NCBI GenBank assembly: GCA_002794785.1
Contig: NBBA01000004.1
Coordinates: 2,046,001 to 2,110,000 of the forward strand
Direction: 5' to 3'
Length of the DNA: 64,000 nucleotides
Source: Coniferiporia sulphurascens
Lineage: Eukaryota > Basidiomycota > Agaricomycetes > Hymenochaetales > Hymenochaetaceae
Below the pieces are notes generated by a model. The model made no database searches. It saw only the letters and a program-made list of their open reading frames with translations, and was not told the origin of the DNA. Positions 46,518 through 57,816 of this stretch are shown here, one piece after another (position 1 is the first letter of the stretch; every line of letters begins with the position of its first letter). A program made the position numbers and the translations under genes.

Positions 46518-49500
46518 ATGGCCGACGCGGTTCAGCCCCAGGAGTCGCCCCCAGCCAGCTCGAGCCTGGGAGAGCAACAAAGGGGACGATTCTCCCCGCG
46601 CGGTCAGTTTCAGTCATCGATGTCCGAGTTACCTGCACCAGCCCATCTCGGACCGACGCAAGGCGTCGTGATCGCGAACCACGAACCGTCCTCTTGGTGG
46701 GGGACGCGTGATGCGACAAGACCGTGGTGGGAGAGGCACGAACTTCATAAGCGGAGCACGGTGCCCCCCGAACAGCTAGAAAGATGGACAAGGACGAGAG
46801 AGGTGAGTACGATGCAAGAAACTACCTCTTTGTCCGAAATCCGGACGTCCTTTTACGGCGGGCCGCGTCTATAGCAACGGTTCCATTATTCCCGCATGAT
46901 CTTTTATTTTTGGCGGCTCTAGCACCAGCGGTGCCTCTCTTAAGACGCCGAAGCGAACTTGCATTATTGCAGCCCTGAGGGCGGCATTAAAAACATGTTG
47001 ATGGTCCACTTAGAACTCCATCATTTCCGAGTCTCCTTAATTCTCTTAACCTCATTTGGTCTGATTTTAACAACAATCACCCTCACAGCGCGTTTCCTAT
47101 GCCATTCGAAGCACCCTCGGTTATAGTCTCGATGCGGCACATGACGTCCTCGAAGTCGGCGCGGAAGTCCTCCGCTTTGGACCCATTCCATTCCTTGGGG
47201 AAGCAGCGCACGTTTTGGTGACCATCTGGGACTCGCTACAACTTGTCGAGGTGACTACGTACTTAATCATCACTGTGAATTGATAATTATATCGGACAGA
47301 CTAATAGAATTGCGTGTCTGCGATTAACCGAACGATGTGCCGACATCCTTTTGTCTGTACGTGAAGAAATTTACGAAGCAGGGGACAAAGTCGGCGAAGA
47401 GCTACTTCCGCCCCTTACGAAGCTCACAGAGTAAAGCCAACTTTTACAATATCCTTCGTGTGCTCATCATTTCTCAGGTCTTTCAAGTTCGTCCACATTC
47501 TACTCCAGAAGCAGGTCCATCGGCCCTTGCTCAAGCGGTATTTGAAGCGCGACGAAATACTGGGAAGTATAAGCGCCTGTGATCTCGCTTTAAGTGATGC
47601 TCTTGGAATGTTCTCGGTATAAATTCCTTCATGCGAGTGTAATCATTGCACAACTGACAGGAATCCAGTTATCTATACAAATACGCACATTGCGCCAGAT
47701 TCAAGCTGCAGATGCGCAGAACAGGGCCGATATGAAACGTATACTAGCTTCTCTCGAGCCTCGGTCTCAGGATACTGATGTGACCCCGAGGCGGGCACCG
47801 CTTTCACTCCCTTCGGCTGAGTTGCCGTCGGAATATTATGCTACGAGCTCCGCCGGGACGGAAACAACAGCGACGAGCTCGGAGGCGAATACTACATCCA
47901 CGAAAGGCTCCGGGACACAATCACAGCCAGCCACGGTCTCGCATGTCACGGAGGCAACGGCACAAAGCGGCACGACAGGAAGCTCCGGTATGCCGGGACT
48001 TGAGACTGTGAAGTCTCCTCCGCCAACACCCGACTCAGAAGAGATACCACTCGCGGGCCAGTCGCAATCGACACTCCATTTACCGCCAACACCTGAAGAG
48101 ATTCGCCAACAACTCGCAATACTTGTAGAGCAGCAAAATGTCCAGGACCACGTGCTCGACATGGCGGATCTGCGCGCGTTGATGCGAGCCGCGCTGGCGA
48201 CCTCGAGCGACGTGGAAATGCTACGTGTCTTGCAAGTTAGCCGAGAAGAGATGCCTGAGGCGATGAAGACACTGCAGCGCGCCCTGGAGAAGGAACGTGA
48301 AAAAGAGGAAGCCAATAGAGCAGAAGCCATCGGCCCGGAGACTGATGAAAAGGAGACTGAGGAAGAGGAAGAGCAGGAAACGGAAGCTCCCGGAGCATTA
48401 GGTCTTTCTGGCTTGCGGAGGCGTCTAACTATGGATAGCGTGACGACAAAAAGCAGCCGGAAAGGCAAGAAAACGAAGAGCAAAAAGATGGGTTGTGGAT
48501 GGGCTCCAAAAGGCGAGCAAGATACCCTTGACCGCGAGTTCATTGAGTCCGGGATCGACGCACTGAGACGAATGAGCCGTGGACAGGATATAAATCTGCC
48601 TAACTGGACGATAACTCGGTTGGTCAGATCGACTCTTTAAGTTTTTCTTTCTAACACTGGACCAGATATGAAGTAGACCTGGAAGTGAAGATAGGCATGG
48701 GGTACTTCTCCGATGTGTATCGAGCGACATGGCGACGGCGCGTCGTGGCCGTCAAGGTTCTCGCCCTATCAACACCACAGAAGATCTTTATTCATGAAAT
48801 GAACGTATGGAGGACGCTGGAGCACCCGCACGTGCACACCCTCCTCGGTGCAAGCTCAACCACGGGTGATCCACCCTGGTTCTTGGTCAGTCCGTACATG
48901 CGCAACGGCAATCTTGTCGATTTTTTGCGTGGAATGAAGAAGCCCGTGGATGGCGCTATCCATCGGCGGATGGTTTTCGAGATTGCGAAGGGCATGGCAT
49001 ATCTCCATCGACAAGGAGTCATGCATGGTGACCTGAAGGTAAATGGTATATTAAAGTTTATCCGGATGCGGAGTTTCACAATATTGAACTCCCAGGGAAC
49101 CAACGTCCTGATTGACGATAACAAACATTGTGTCATCACTGATTTCGGACAAAGTGAAATGAAGAGCGAGGCTTATCGTATAAGTGGCAGCCACCCCCCT
49201 CGTGAGATTTTGCCCGTAAAAATAATCTGCGTTTTGCTCATGATGGAAATCCTCAGGTGGAACTCTGCGTTGGCAAGCGCCTGAGATCATTGATGGGGAA
49301 ACTTCTGGTGTACTCACCTACCAAGTGGACGTGTACGCGTACGCTATCGTCTGTGTCGAGATTTTTGCGGATGGCGCCCTTCCTTGGGCCATGGTTGACG
49401 ACAATTCTTACCGTCATCTCGTTATCGGTGAGTCCTGACTTCCATTCTCCCGTCTCCCTGGTGCTGACAATTGACTGTGCAGAGGAGAACAAGCGACCTC

Positions 49501-51242
49501 CCATCACTTCCGCCAATGCATCTAATGGCATATTGAGTGTAATCGAGTCATGTTGGTCTCATAATCCCGCGGATAGACCGACGTTCCAAAAAGTTGTCCG
49601 CGAGCTGAAAAAGGCGGGGCTTAGCAAGTACACCGACTCGCCGTCCCTAGGTGGAAAGTCCAGTATTTTTGACGAAGACCATGTACGAAGGCAGTCGCCC
49701 GACATGAGGCCCGCCGCCCTTCCGGATAGTTCGTATTTTTTTTGCAATCAAATGGAGTTGTCGTTTACGTTGCGTCCGCCAGCTGAATCCGATACATACG
49801 ATCGTATTCGCCGACGACCTACCTCTACCCATTCAAGTCCAGGCTTCTATCCAACTCTCAATTCAGCAACACTTTCACGTGGCGTTATCCCAATGCAGCG
49901 AATAATCACGCCAATTCATGAAGAAGGGAAGCAGTCGGAAAGTATCGGGGCATCACCGGTCGACTACAGGCCGATTAATATTCCAGAGTCTTTGAAGACT
50001 CCACAAGCGATAGAACAAGAGAGGATGCAGCCCACACGTAGCAGATCGGAAGGTGCAACGCCTAATAACGATTCTACGTCTTCATCACGCACGGGCTCTA
50101 CGGATATGAACGACGACTCAAATGCGGAGAGCCCCGGGATGTTGGAGGAACTGGAACGCTTTGAGTCTCCACCTCCCGCAGACGAAGTCATCGCGCAACG
50201 CAAGAACGAGAGTCGGTATCGGCTGTGTCTACAGCATACCTACCATCCTTCCTGTGAGTCTCCTACCCCTTTCCTCCTCCCTGCATCCCGTTGAACGGAT
50301 GTCGATACAGTGATCTTACCCCTATGGGAACCCTCGCCCGTCTCTCTTGGGGCGGTTGGATATTTATCCCGGCCAAGTGGTAAATTTGTGACCTTGTTTA
50401 ATGCTTTCGATCCGCCAGGGTCATCGAAAGGGCGGGCGGAAGGGATGTCGAATCTGCGCGGCTATGGGGACGTTACTAAGGGAACTCAACGTCAAGATAA
50501 GCGCAACATGGCTCAGCGTAGTCTAGACATCTTTCAAGGTTTGTTGTGGTTCCGCAGCAGAACCTCAGGAGATTTTCAGTAAGAACATCCTGCATCCCTC
50601 TGGTATGTGAGCTAAATATTCATCCGCAATAGACAAAACGTCAGTCGGCGCGTCTCGTTCCCTATCCGCGCGGGACACAAGAGCGCATTTTTGCATGCGG
50701 AAGTAACAGTATATCGCTATATTGACGACCTATATTCACCCAAGAAGTGGTTTGAAGCAAACATTGACCGCATCTTGGCTCTATATGGCAAGGAGCACCG
50801 TTTGCAGAAAGAAGATGTCTTTTTAAGTAAGTCGTACATCTCCCTAACGTCATCGATAATAATCCCCCTAACACTTAATTTCAGTAATAGGTACCCTCGA
50901 TGCCTCGGACTATGGCCTTTTTGTAAACCACAATAATCCAGACGGACAAGTGCATAAATTCAATCGTGCCAATATGACTTTTTCACTGATTGCTTTCTTA
51001 ATGAACAGGTACACTTTAACGTCTTCACAGCGCCGAAGACCGGTCAGAAATGGGGTGCATTCACGATCGACACAGATTCTTTGCCCAACGATATGAACGG
51101 GCCGTCATACCACGAAGACGTCCCTGGGAAGCATGCAGCCGCAAACAAGGTGTCGGAAGTACGGTCCTCGTTACCCTGGGACACCGTACTTCTGGCTCGT
51201 CTGCGCTTCCGTCCGGATGATGATCACCCGACCGCCTTGTAG
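46518..51242 (+). CDS. MLKL-like four-helix domain + TKL kinase + C-terminal module, 1,282 aa
   Basis: Thirteen exons join in phase: 46518-46802, 47089-47250, 47300-47430, 47478-47616, 47669-48618, 48666-49038, 49096-49201, 49257-49427, 49483-50253, 50311-50578, 50633-50826, 50885-50949 and 51009-51242. Residues 96-265 are helical with the pattern of the fungal MLKL-like N-terminal (HeLo-like) domain: LGYSLDAAHDVLEVGAEVLR, LRLTERCADILLSVREEIYE, LLKRYLKRDEIL, SIQIRTLRQIQAAD. Residues 270-555 form a Ser/Thr/Glu-rich linker. The kinase domain (about 557-818) has the loop IGMGYFSDV, Lys586 in VAVKVL, HGDLKGTN (676-683), Asp696 in DFG, and APE at 723-725. Catalytic residues are present, though HRD is HGD. 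After a disordered stretch, residues 1012-1282 form a folded C-terminal module (LPLWEPSPVSLGAVGYLS; YLFVNHN-type strands; VHFNVFTAPKTGQKWGAFT). A role in regulated cell death or allorecognition is inference from architecture. The first junction (46803-47088) is the least certain. Confidence 0.82.
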
Positions 51243-51712
51243 TATCCCATCACCACCTCATTTGCATTAACCGGCATATACCCAGCATTCATTCATACGC
51301 ATTTGATGACCAAACAGACATTGTTGTTGTAATCAATTTTATTTATCTAGTGTTCATCCGTTATTGTTCTTGAAACTTATACCAGATCGATATAATTCTG
51401 TGCTCTAAAGAAGCACCTGCGTCTGACTTGACCGACAGCGAAGCCGGCATTTGAAGACGAAGTGGACCCTAGCTTCTAAGTATTCCAGTAGTGTTGATAT
51501 TCCACGGTACCATTCGTTGGCGGAGTCGTTCCCCACAGTCGCCCGCCGGCTTCTTTGTGACTGCGACAACCGCACAATCCAAAAACGGAGGTTTAGACAA
51601 ACCTTCTCAGATTGGAAAACATAAGCAGCATTTCACCAGGTGAACAAATCTCATTGTATACGAGTTAGGAAGTAGTGAGACAATCCTTTTCGAGCACGGG
51701 AAGAAAAAACTT
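51243..51712. other. Intergenic
   Basis: 3' flank of the kinase gene and downstream side of the tRNA gene. No other feature is seen. Confidence 0.6.
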
Positions 51713-51791
51713 GACTCGACCCGGTCTCGAACCGGGGACCTCCTGTGCACAGGATGTGAGACAGACGTGATAACCACTACACCACCGAGTC
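51713..51791 (-). tRNA. tRNA-Val(CAC) with 7-nt intron
   Basis: On the minus strand the sequence folds as a cloverleaf. The acceptor stem pairs GACTCGG with TCGAGTC, the D arm is GTGTAGTGGTTATCAC, and the T arm is CCCGG-TTCGAGA-CCGGG. The anticodon stem pairs TCTGT with ACAGG. The loop between them is 14 nt (CTCACATCCTGTGC), which fits a normal 7-nt loop with anticodon CAC after T33 and a 7-nt intron placed after position 37, the canonical site. The D-arm sequence is typical of fungal valine tRNAs. A poly-T stretch is not obvious downstream. Confidence 0.85.
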
Positions 51792-52351
51792 TTATTATTA
51801 TGCCGGTAAAAGACGTTTACTAAAAGATTGCTGAAGAAATATATGCATGGAGGCGGCGCTCATAATCTATGAAGGCATGCAGTGCGATTCGAATCGATAG
51901 AGGATCGGTATTTATTTACGTGATTCAGGGCTGGTTAAGAACTAGTTTTAGGGCAGGAAATCTGGGCATATGTGTACTATACAGTACGTACCGTGTAGAT
52001 CAAAAGGTGGCAGTCTTGCTCGGAATGTATGCATGATGGACAAAGTAGGTCAATCTCGAAATCTTAGATAGGGTCTATAGTCGATTCCTCAATTTATCCC
52101 TTCTACTAACCTTCTTGTGACTAGAGCAAGGTGAAGAACAGGGCTCCCGCCGCAGTTAGCCCACAAGCCAGTCTTATTTTACTATTATTTGGAAACAAGT
52201 ATGGTGGCCGGATCCAATCGGCGCTTTACTTTAAACATTGTTTTACACAATCATTGGTGCAGGAAATTAGCGTTGCTCTATTGCTGACCGAAACGTAACA
52301 GAAATACTGAGCGAAGTCCTGAACCCGAGAATAGAGATTATGATTAATAGA
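51792..52351. other. Intergenic
   Basis: Upstream side of the tRNA gene and 3' flank of the POLD3 gene. No gene is seen. Confidence 0.55.
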
Positions 52352-54388
52352 TCATTCCTTCGTTTTCGAACTTCCTCCTCCGAAGAAACTTGTTAGGCTC
52401 TTCTGGGACCTGCCTTTCTGAACTGGCGCTTTCGCAGCCGGTTTCTTTGCCTTTGCTCCTGAAGGCGCAGGTCCCTTGTTCCGTGCTGGCGCCTTGACCT
52501 CCGACTCGGACTCGGACTGGGGAGGTTTCTTTACGGTTGGCTTCTTATCTTTCGCAGGCGCCTTCTTGGCTTTGGCTTTGCTAGCAAGCTTCTCCCTCTC
52601 TTTCTCGGCCTCTGCTTCTGCCTCGTCTTCATCGACGGATTCAAACGAGGAATAGTCCACCGTAACTGAAAGACGTTTAAGAATTCAGTGCATCCATTGT
52701 AAGAACTATACGACTGTTTGACTAACCCATATAGCCCTTTTCATCGAAGTCAGTCTTGCTCTTTACGACTCGTTTTTTCTTCAGGCCATTCCGACCAAAC
52801 GGGATAACCTTTTTCTCCTTGCGCTTGCGAGGTTTCACCTTTGGTGCTGGATCGTCAGACTCCTCGTTGGCTGCCGCATCATCTGTCTGTGGAGGTTCTT
52901 CTGTCTCATCTTCATCTTCTTGCGGAGGTGCTTGACTCCTGGGTATCTTAATGACTTCGGCTAAGTTAACGCAAGCTGGTAATTAGCAATTAATTTGTAC
53001 ACCAAGCCAAAAGAGAATTTACAATCGTCAATATCCATCATAGCTCGTACACTCCGTTCACCGTCTGAGAGATCGTCCATTGCCCTCGATTTCCCTTTCC
53101 GTGGGCCTTCCGGTTTAGAACCAATCACTTCCTCTTCATCGTCTGATAAAATCACGCCTTTTTTGACGCGCGTCGTGTCTGAAGGTTCCTTCTTGATAGG
53201 CTTAGGTGCAGACGTGGGCTTAGGCTCCACTTGCGTGGGTTCGTCCGTGTCGTCTTCCTTTACCTTTCGAGACATGAAGCTTGATTTCCGTTTTATTCCA
53301 CGCTGACGCATAGATCAGCCTCTGCGTGGTACACCGCCAAGTCTGGACCTACCTTCTCTTGACTGTCAGCCGTTGTCGCTTTCTTTGAATCTTCCACTTC
53401 GGCAGGGACCTTAGCTGTCGACGGTTCCTTTTTGACTTCTTTCGCCTTTGCCTTGCTCCAATCGAGTTTCCCGGTAGCCCTAGCTTTCTCCTTCTCTGGT
53501 TGGGCTGGCTGGGTTGTAACTTTGGGCCTTTCCTCTTTCTTCGTTACGGGGGGTGCACTTGTCTGTTTCGATGCCGAGGCTTTGGGTTTTACGGACGAAG
53601 AGGCTTTATTGGAGGGGCCTGCATCCTCGGGTTGCTATAGGCCAGTGAAATTTGTGTAAGGGCGTCATATAGGGAATAGAAAAAGGATGGGTTACCGAGA
53701 TACGTTGATTGCTGATCTTCCCCACAATTGCCGCGAGCTTGTCACCTCCAGCAATGTCCATCTCTCGTACGGCTTTTGACACACCGGACAATCTTGACTC
53801 GTCCTGGAAACACAGTGTTTCAGTACTCCGCGATACTATTCACAAAATAATATACGAACAATAGAAGGGGACATAGACAGTGAAAACACGTGTACGGAGG
53901 TGACTTTCGTGAACATAAGCTTTGTCTCTGTGAACCGGATGGTCATTTAGGGCACACATACACTGGTGTCGAACGCACTTTCCAAGTCCCGATCCTCACA
54001 GATTGCGACCTTGTATGTCAGAGCTTTCGCAACGTTATCTCCGTCCACATCCATCTGGTCCTCAGACCCGCCTGCTTGACTGCTATCCACCTCCCCGGAG
54101 ACCCAGAACGTGGCGTACACCCGTTGCGAACCTTCGCGTTTACGCGCGTAAAAAGAGGCCAGCCCACTTTTTAACTTGATGAGCATTCACCAAAGCCGTA
54201 AAGACGCGTCTAATTCTCACTTTTTGGCCACATTGACGTGTATAGATAGCTTGCGACTGAGAAGCCTGAAGGTGACCTGTTGGGGATGAATTAGAGAGGC
54301 TGCGATACTCGTGGAAAAGAGGACGTCCAATATTATTGTTTTCGAATACCTCTTGCTGGAGAAAAGCATCGATATCGGGGTCTGTCAT
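52352..54388 (-). CDS. DNA polymerase delta subunit 3 (POLD3/Cdc27), 534 aa
   Basis: Regulatory subunit that links polymerase delta to PCNA. Nine exons: 54388-54329, 54276-54221, 54166-53964, 53927-53860, 53803-53696, 53634-53353, 53302-53023, 52960-52727 and 52665-52352. The N-terminal winged-helix region reads MTDPDIDAFLQQEV..., VTFRLLSRKLSIHVNVAKN, REGSQRVYATFWVSG and SVHVFSLS, as in the family. A long Lys/Glu/Pro-rich region follows, then GYMVTVDYSSFESVDEDE and a PCNA-interacting box near the C-terminus (QKSLTSFF). The first intron (54328-54277, 52 nt) has a good branch site and acceptor but begins gg instead of gt, which is odd. If it is not removed, the frame ends after 82 codons. The gene is divergent from the PINIT-like gene with only about 225 bp between starts. 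Confidence 0.85.
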
Positions 54389-54613
54389 TGTGGTTAACTA
54401 GAAGAGACGCTTTGCTGCCTCTGTAAGTAAAGTAGGACGCGTTCGACATTGGCCCGACGGACCACGTGCACGGCCATGTCTGCCGCCTGCGCCGCGGTTG
54501 CTGGTCAATTTCAAATTCGCTGCGGTAAGCTTAAGCGCAGCATAAATCGGCTGGGCAATACTACACTGGCGCCAGCCATATTTAAGTCACTGGCTGCCTC
54601 GAGCCTGGCCTAC

Positions 54614-57606
54614 ATGGCCCCTTCTACCCTCTCAAATGATGTCCTGAAAACCAGGAACGAAAAGATCTTCAAAACGATCGAGAAAAGCTTTTCCTCAGAT
54701 GACGAAGCCGCCTTCACGAGTGCCGCAGAGAAACTAACCAAGTTTATTGAGAGGAAGGAGGCGTACTATACGGAGGCTAGACCGCTCGTTAGTCCGCGCT
54801 CGTATTTTGCAAGTGTTACACCTAATGCTCATGTGGACTGTAGATCGTCAATACCTTCAGAGTACGGTCGCATTGTCTTCGCCGCTACTGGTCCTTCTCG
54901 ACTTACTCTCCCAAATCAGACAGCCAGAGCAACACTCACTCGACTCTCCAAATCTCCAACGCCATTCCAATCCAAATTTCCCTACCCGTCCTGGTTGGAA
55001 CCGCGTGTAAGTGCTTACAGGGCGCTTCTTGCTACTGCTTTTCGGCATGCAGGGACTTTCGCAAATGACAATGCCCTCAAGGGTTAGTTATACGATCTCC
55101 CATGCTTTTAGTCCGCAGATGCTCACGCACTCCAATAGGAGAACTAAAGGAGATGTTTTCATCTGCACAGCCTGGGACTTCGATACCGACGCCACCTAGT
55201 GAACGAACACCAGGGTAGCAGTTTGATCGCCTTTACAAGTGATACGCAATAGCTAACCAGCACACGATAGACCTCAAGAACTCCCCAAGCGAGCGCACAA
55301 CGCCTCGTCTAGTTCGTCTGCGACGGAGTCTGGTCCAAAACCTTCAACGCCTCTGGAGAGTCTTTCTAGAAAGCTGCCACAAGATCCAACACGGGAGAAT
55401 TCTGGACAAATCAACACCAGCACTGCCGCACCGCCCTTAACTGCGCTGGCCCCTCAAGCTTCCCATCCAAGTGCTCCTATGGCGTCGTCCTCTCGGCACA
55501 ACACGGGAATGCCTGCTGCTGCAGTAGCTTCTCCATTGACCTTCTTGCGCAACGCGATGCCAGAAGCGGGATCATCTACTTCTCCATCGGCGCTAAGCAC
55601 TGAGCAGTTAAGAAACACTCGTGACAGCGTGCCCATATCACCGGATCTTGTATCACCACCGTCCCCTTCCGTATTATCAACGATCGCTGCGGAAACACTA
55701 TCAAGGGCATCTTCTTCCACAATCGTTGTGCCTGAAAAATCAACCACCAGGCCCCGGAAGAAGCCCAGACTTTTAAAATCCTCATTTGTTGACACTACGC
55801 TGGCGGATGAAGATATGAAATGGTACTCTTCAAAGCAGAAGCAACACTCAGTTCCTATACCTCTAGTTACAGATGAAGAGGGAGGCGAAAGTGCAGCACC
55901 GGCTGTTGTTTCTCCACCTGTCGTTCCTGTCGTAAATATCAGTACACTTTCTGGGCCGACCGAGGTTGCTAAGGTCTCTAAGACGACCTCGAGGCCCAAA
56001 TCGGCCTCCCAGGCGCACGAAACTGACGTTTTATCAATATCGTCAACACCGGAAGTAATTGACCTCACAATCGACGAAGAAATTGTCTTAGAAATTGCGT
56101 CGTCGGCGGCATCGCCGGAGATAGAAAAGGCAAGGGACGCGAAGGAAAGTACTTCTAAAGCGCTTGCCTTAGGCCATACGCGTCGTCTTTCAGAGGGTCA
56201 GATTTCGACTTCCGAACTTTTGCAGCCACAAAGCCACAACGTTTCGAATGCCGAATCCACTCCTCTTCCGCCATCTTTTTCAAGAAGCGCTGGCCCTCAT
56301 TTAATATGCATTGAGCCATCCTCCTCAAATATGAGTATATCTACGGATTCCTATTCCGACACTCTTATAACGGAGAGCCCGGCACATGCGGCGCCACATC
56401 ATCGTTCTCCGAAACAGAATGCACCACATCCCATAGCCATAGTGGCACCTCCCATCGGTAAGGGCTCCTTTTAAGGACCACTTTCCGTTGATATTGATAG
56501 CGGTGTTCACATAGAAAACAACGATAAGCATATCTCGCAAGATGTTCCAGGGCAAGAGCCGTCATTAAGAGATGTAGACAAGTCCGAGGTTGTTCCATTC
56601 GAGAAGCCTAAAGCGGATCCAAAAGAAAATGACGAAAGTGACGACAGGGACATGATGGATGTGGACAGCTGTAAGTTGACAGTTGTCCTTTTAGCTAAAG
56701 GATCCAGCTAAATTTCGATTATTCTTCTGTCACAGACCTAGCTGAATCAGTGAAGCCGCAGAATATGGAAATGGAGGAGATACTACCTCCAGATCCCCCG
56801 GAACAAGCCTCTCTGCATTCCACCCTCGACTTTAATGTCGGATCCGTTGCGAAGAAGGACAGGGAGCATACAGTCGATGAAAACCACACTCATCCGATGA
56901 AGAGCATTTTTGGCCCTTCAACGGCGGTCTATGCCTCTATAGAATTGGGAGAAAGTGTAGGCGGGTCCGTTGTTATGGACTTTCAATTATCTCAAGACCA
57001 AGAGGCCCTGCTGTCACTTTGGAAGACACGCGGACAGCACAAACGGTAGGCATTGTTTTAGACAGGTTTTATTTAAAACCGAGTGTTGACCAGTTATCTA
57101 GGGACACTACGAACAGCATATGTTTGTCCCTGGCCTGTTATAGGCAGGATGATGTTGCTGAGGCGGGCTTTGAGACGAGCGGCAATAACGGCGAGACAGA
57201 TATGTCAACATTGACCAAATTGACATCGTCCTGGCCGGTAAATTCTCGTTTATCCGCTGACGTCGGAAAGTCAAGACTCTTTCTCGCACCCCCGCTTCTG
57301 GTTTGTCCGCATATCTTATCGGTCTCCCCGTGCGTGATTGGCTGACGCACTTTTGCGTTGCAGATGACGGGAGAAGGATTCGTGGATGTCACCTCCCATG
57401 TCGAAGGGAGGCAAATCCAGGTACGGCTAGATCATGCATGCGACATGACGAATTACGTCTTCGCCCTCATCGCACATCCGCCGACCCCCTCACAGCTTAA
57501 GGCCTTAGAAGAGCGAAGGGCAAAAGAAGCAAAATGGAAGGCCTTACTTTTCGACCTCGCAAAGCCTTTCACCCCTGAAGAAGTATTCGGTCCACAAACC
57601 GACTGA
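54614..57606 (+). CDS. Protein with SIM and PINIT-like C-terminal domain, 879 aa
   Basis: No close family recognised. Seven exons join in phase: 54614-55082, 55139-55214, 55271-56457, 56515-56670, 56736-57045, 57102-57300 and 57364-57606. The N-terminal 160 residues look folded and helical (FKTIEKSFSSDDEAAF; FRHAGTFANDNALKG). The middle 500 are Ser/Pro-rich and disordered, with TRPRKKPRLLK as a possible nuclear signal and EVIDLTIDEE, a textbook SUMO-interacting motif. The C-terminal part, VVMDFQLSQDQEALL, ICLSLACYRQDD, SSWPVNSRLSAD, FVDVTSHVEG, TNYVFALIAH, follows the order of elements in the PINIT domain of PIAS/Siz SUMO ligases. No SP-RING zinc finger follows. A SUMO-pathway role is inference. 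The gene at 62432-63481 shares this C-terminal pattern. Confidence 0.6.
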
Positions 57607-57816
57607 ACTCGTCCAAATTTCCTGTCTGGCTCGTTCCTCATTGAGAGCGCGGCCTTGTATCTCTTACATCTCGCCTTAAGTGTTAAATTTGTATTTAATC
57701 CATGTTGTAAATGCAAAATGTCCAGTAATTATACGTCTGTTCGCAACAGTCATGAAGTCATTTGGGTATATATTATTCAGCCTACCTAACGCGGATACCG
57801 AAGCTCGTGCATGCCA

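Noticed and set aside
47836..48543. 235-codon - strand frame
   Set aside because: Antisense to the linker exon of the MLKL-like kinase.
55454..56068. 204-codon - strand frame
   Set aside because: Antisense to exon 3 of the 879-aa protein.
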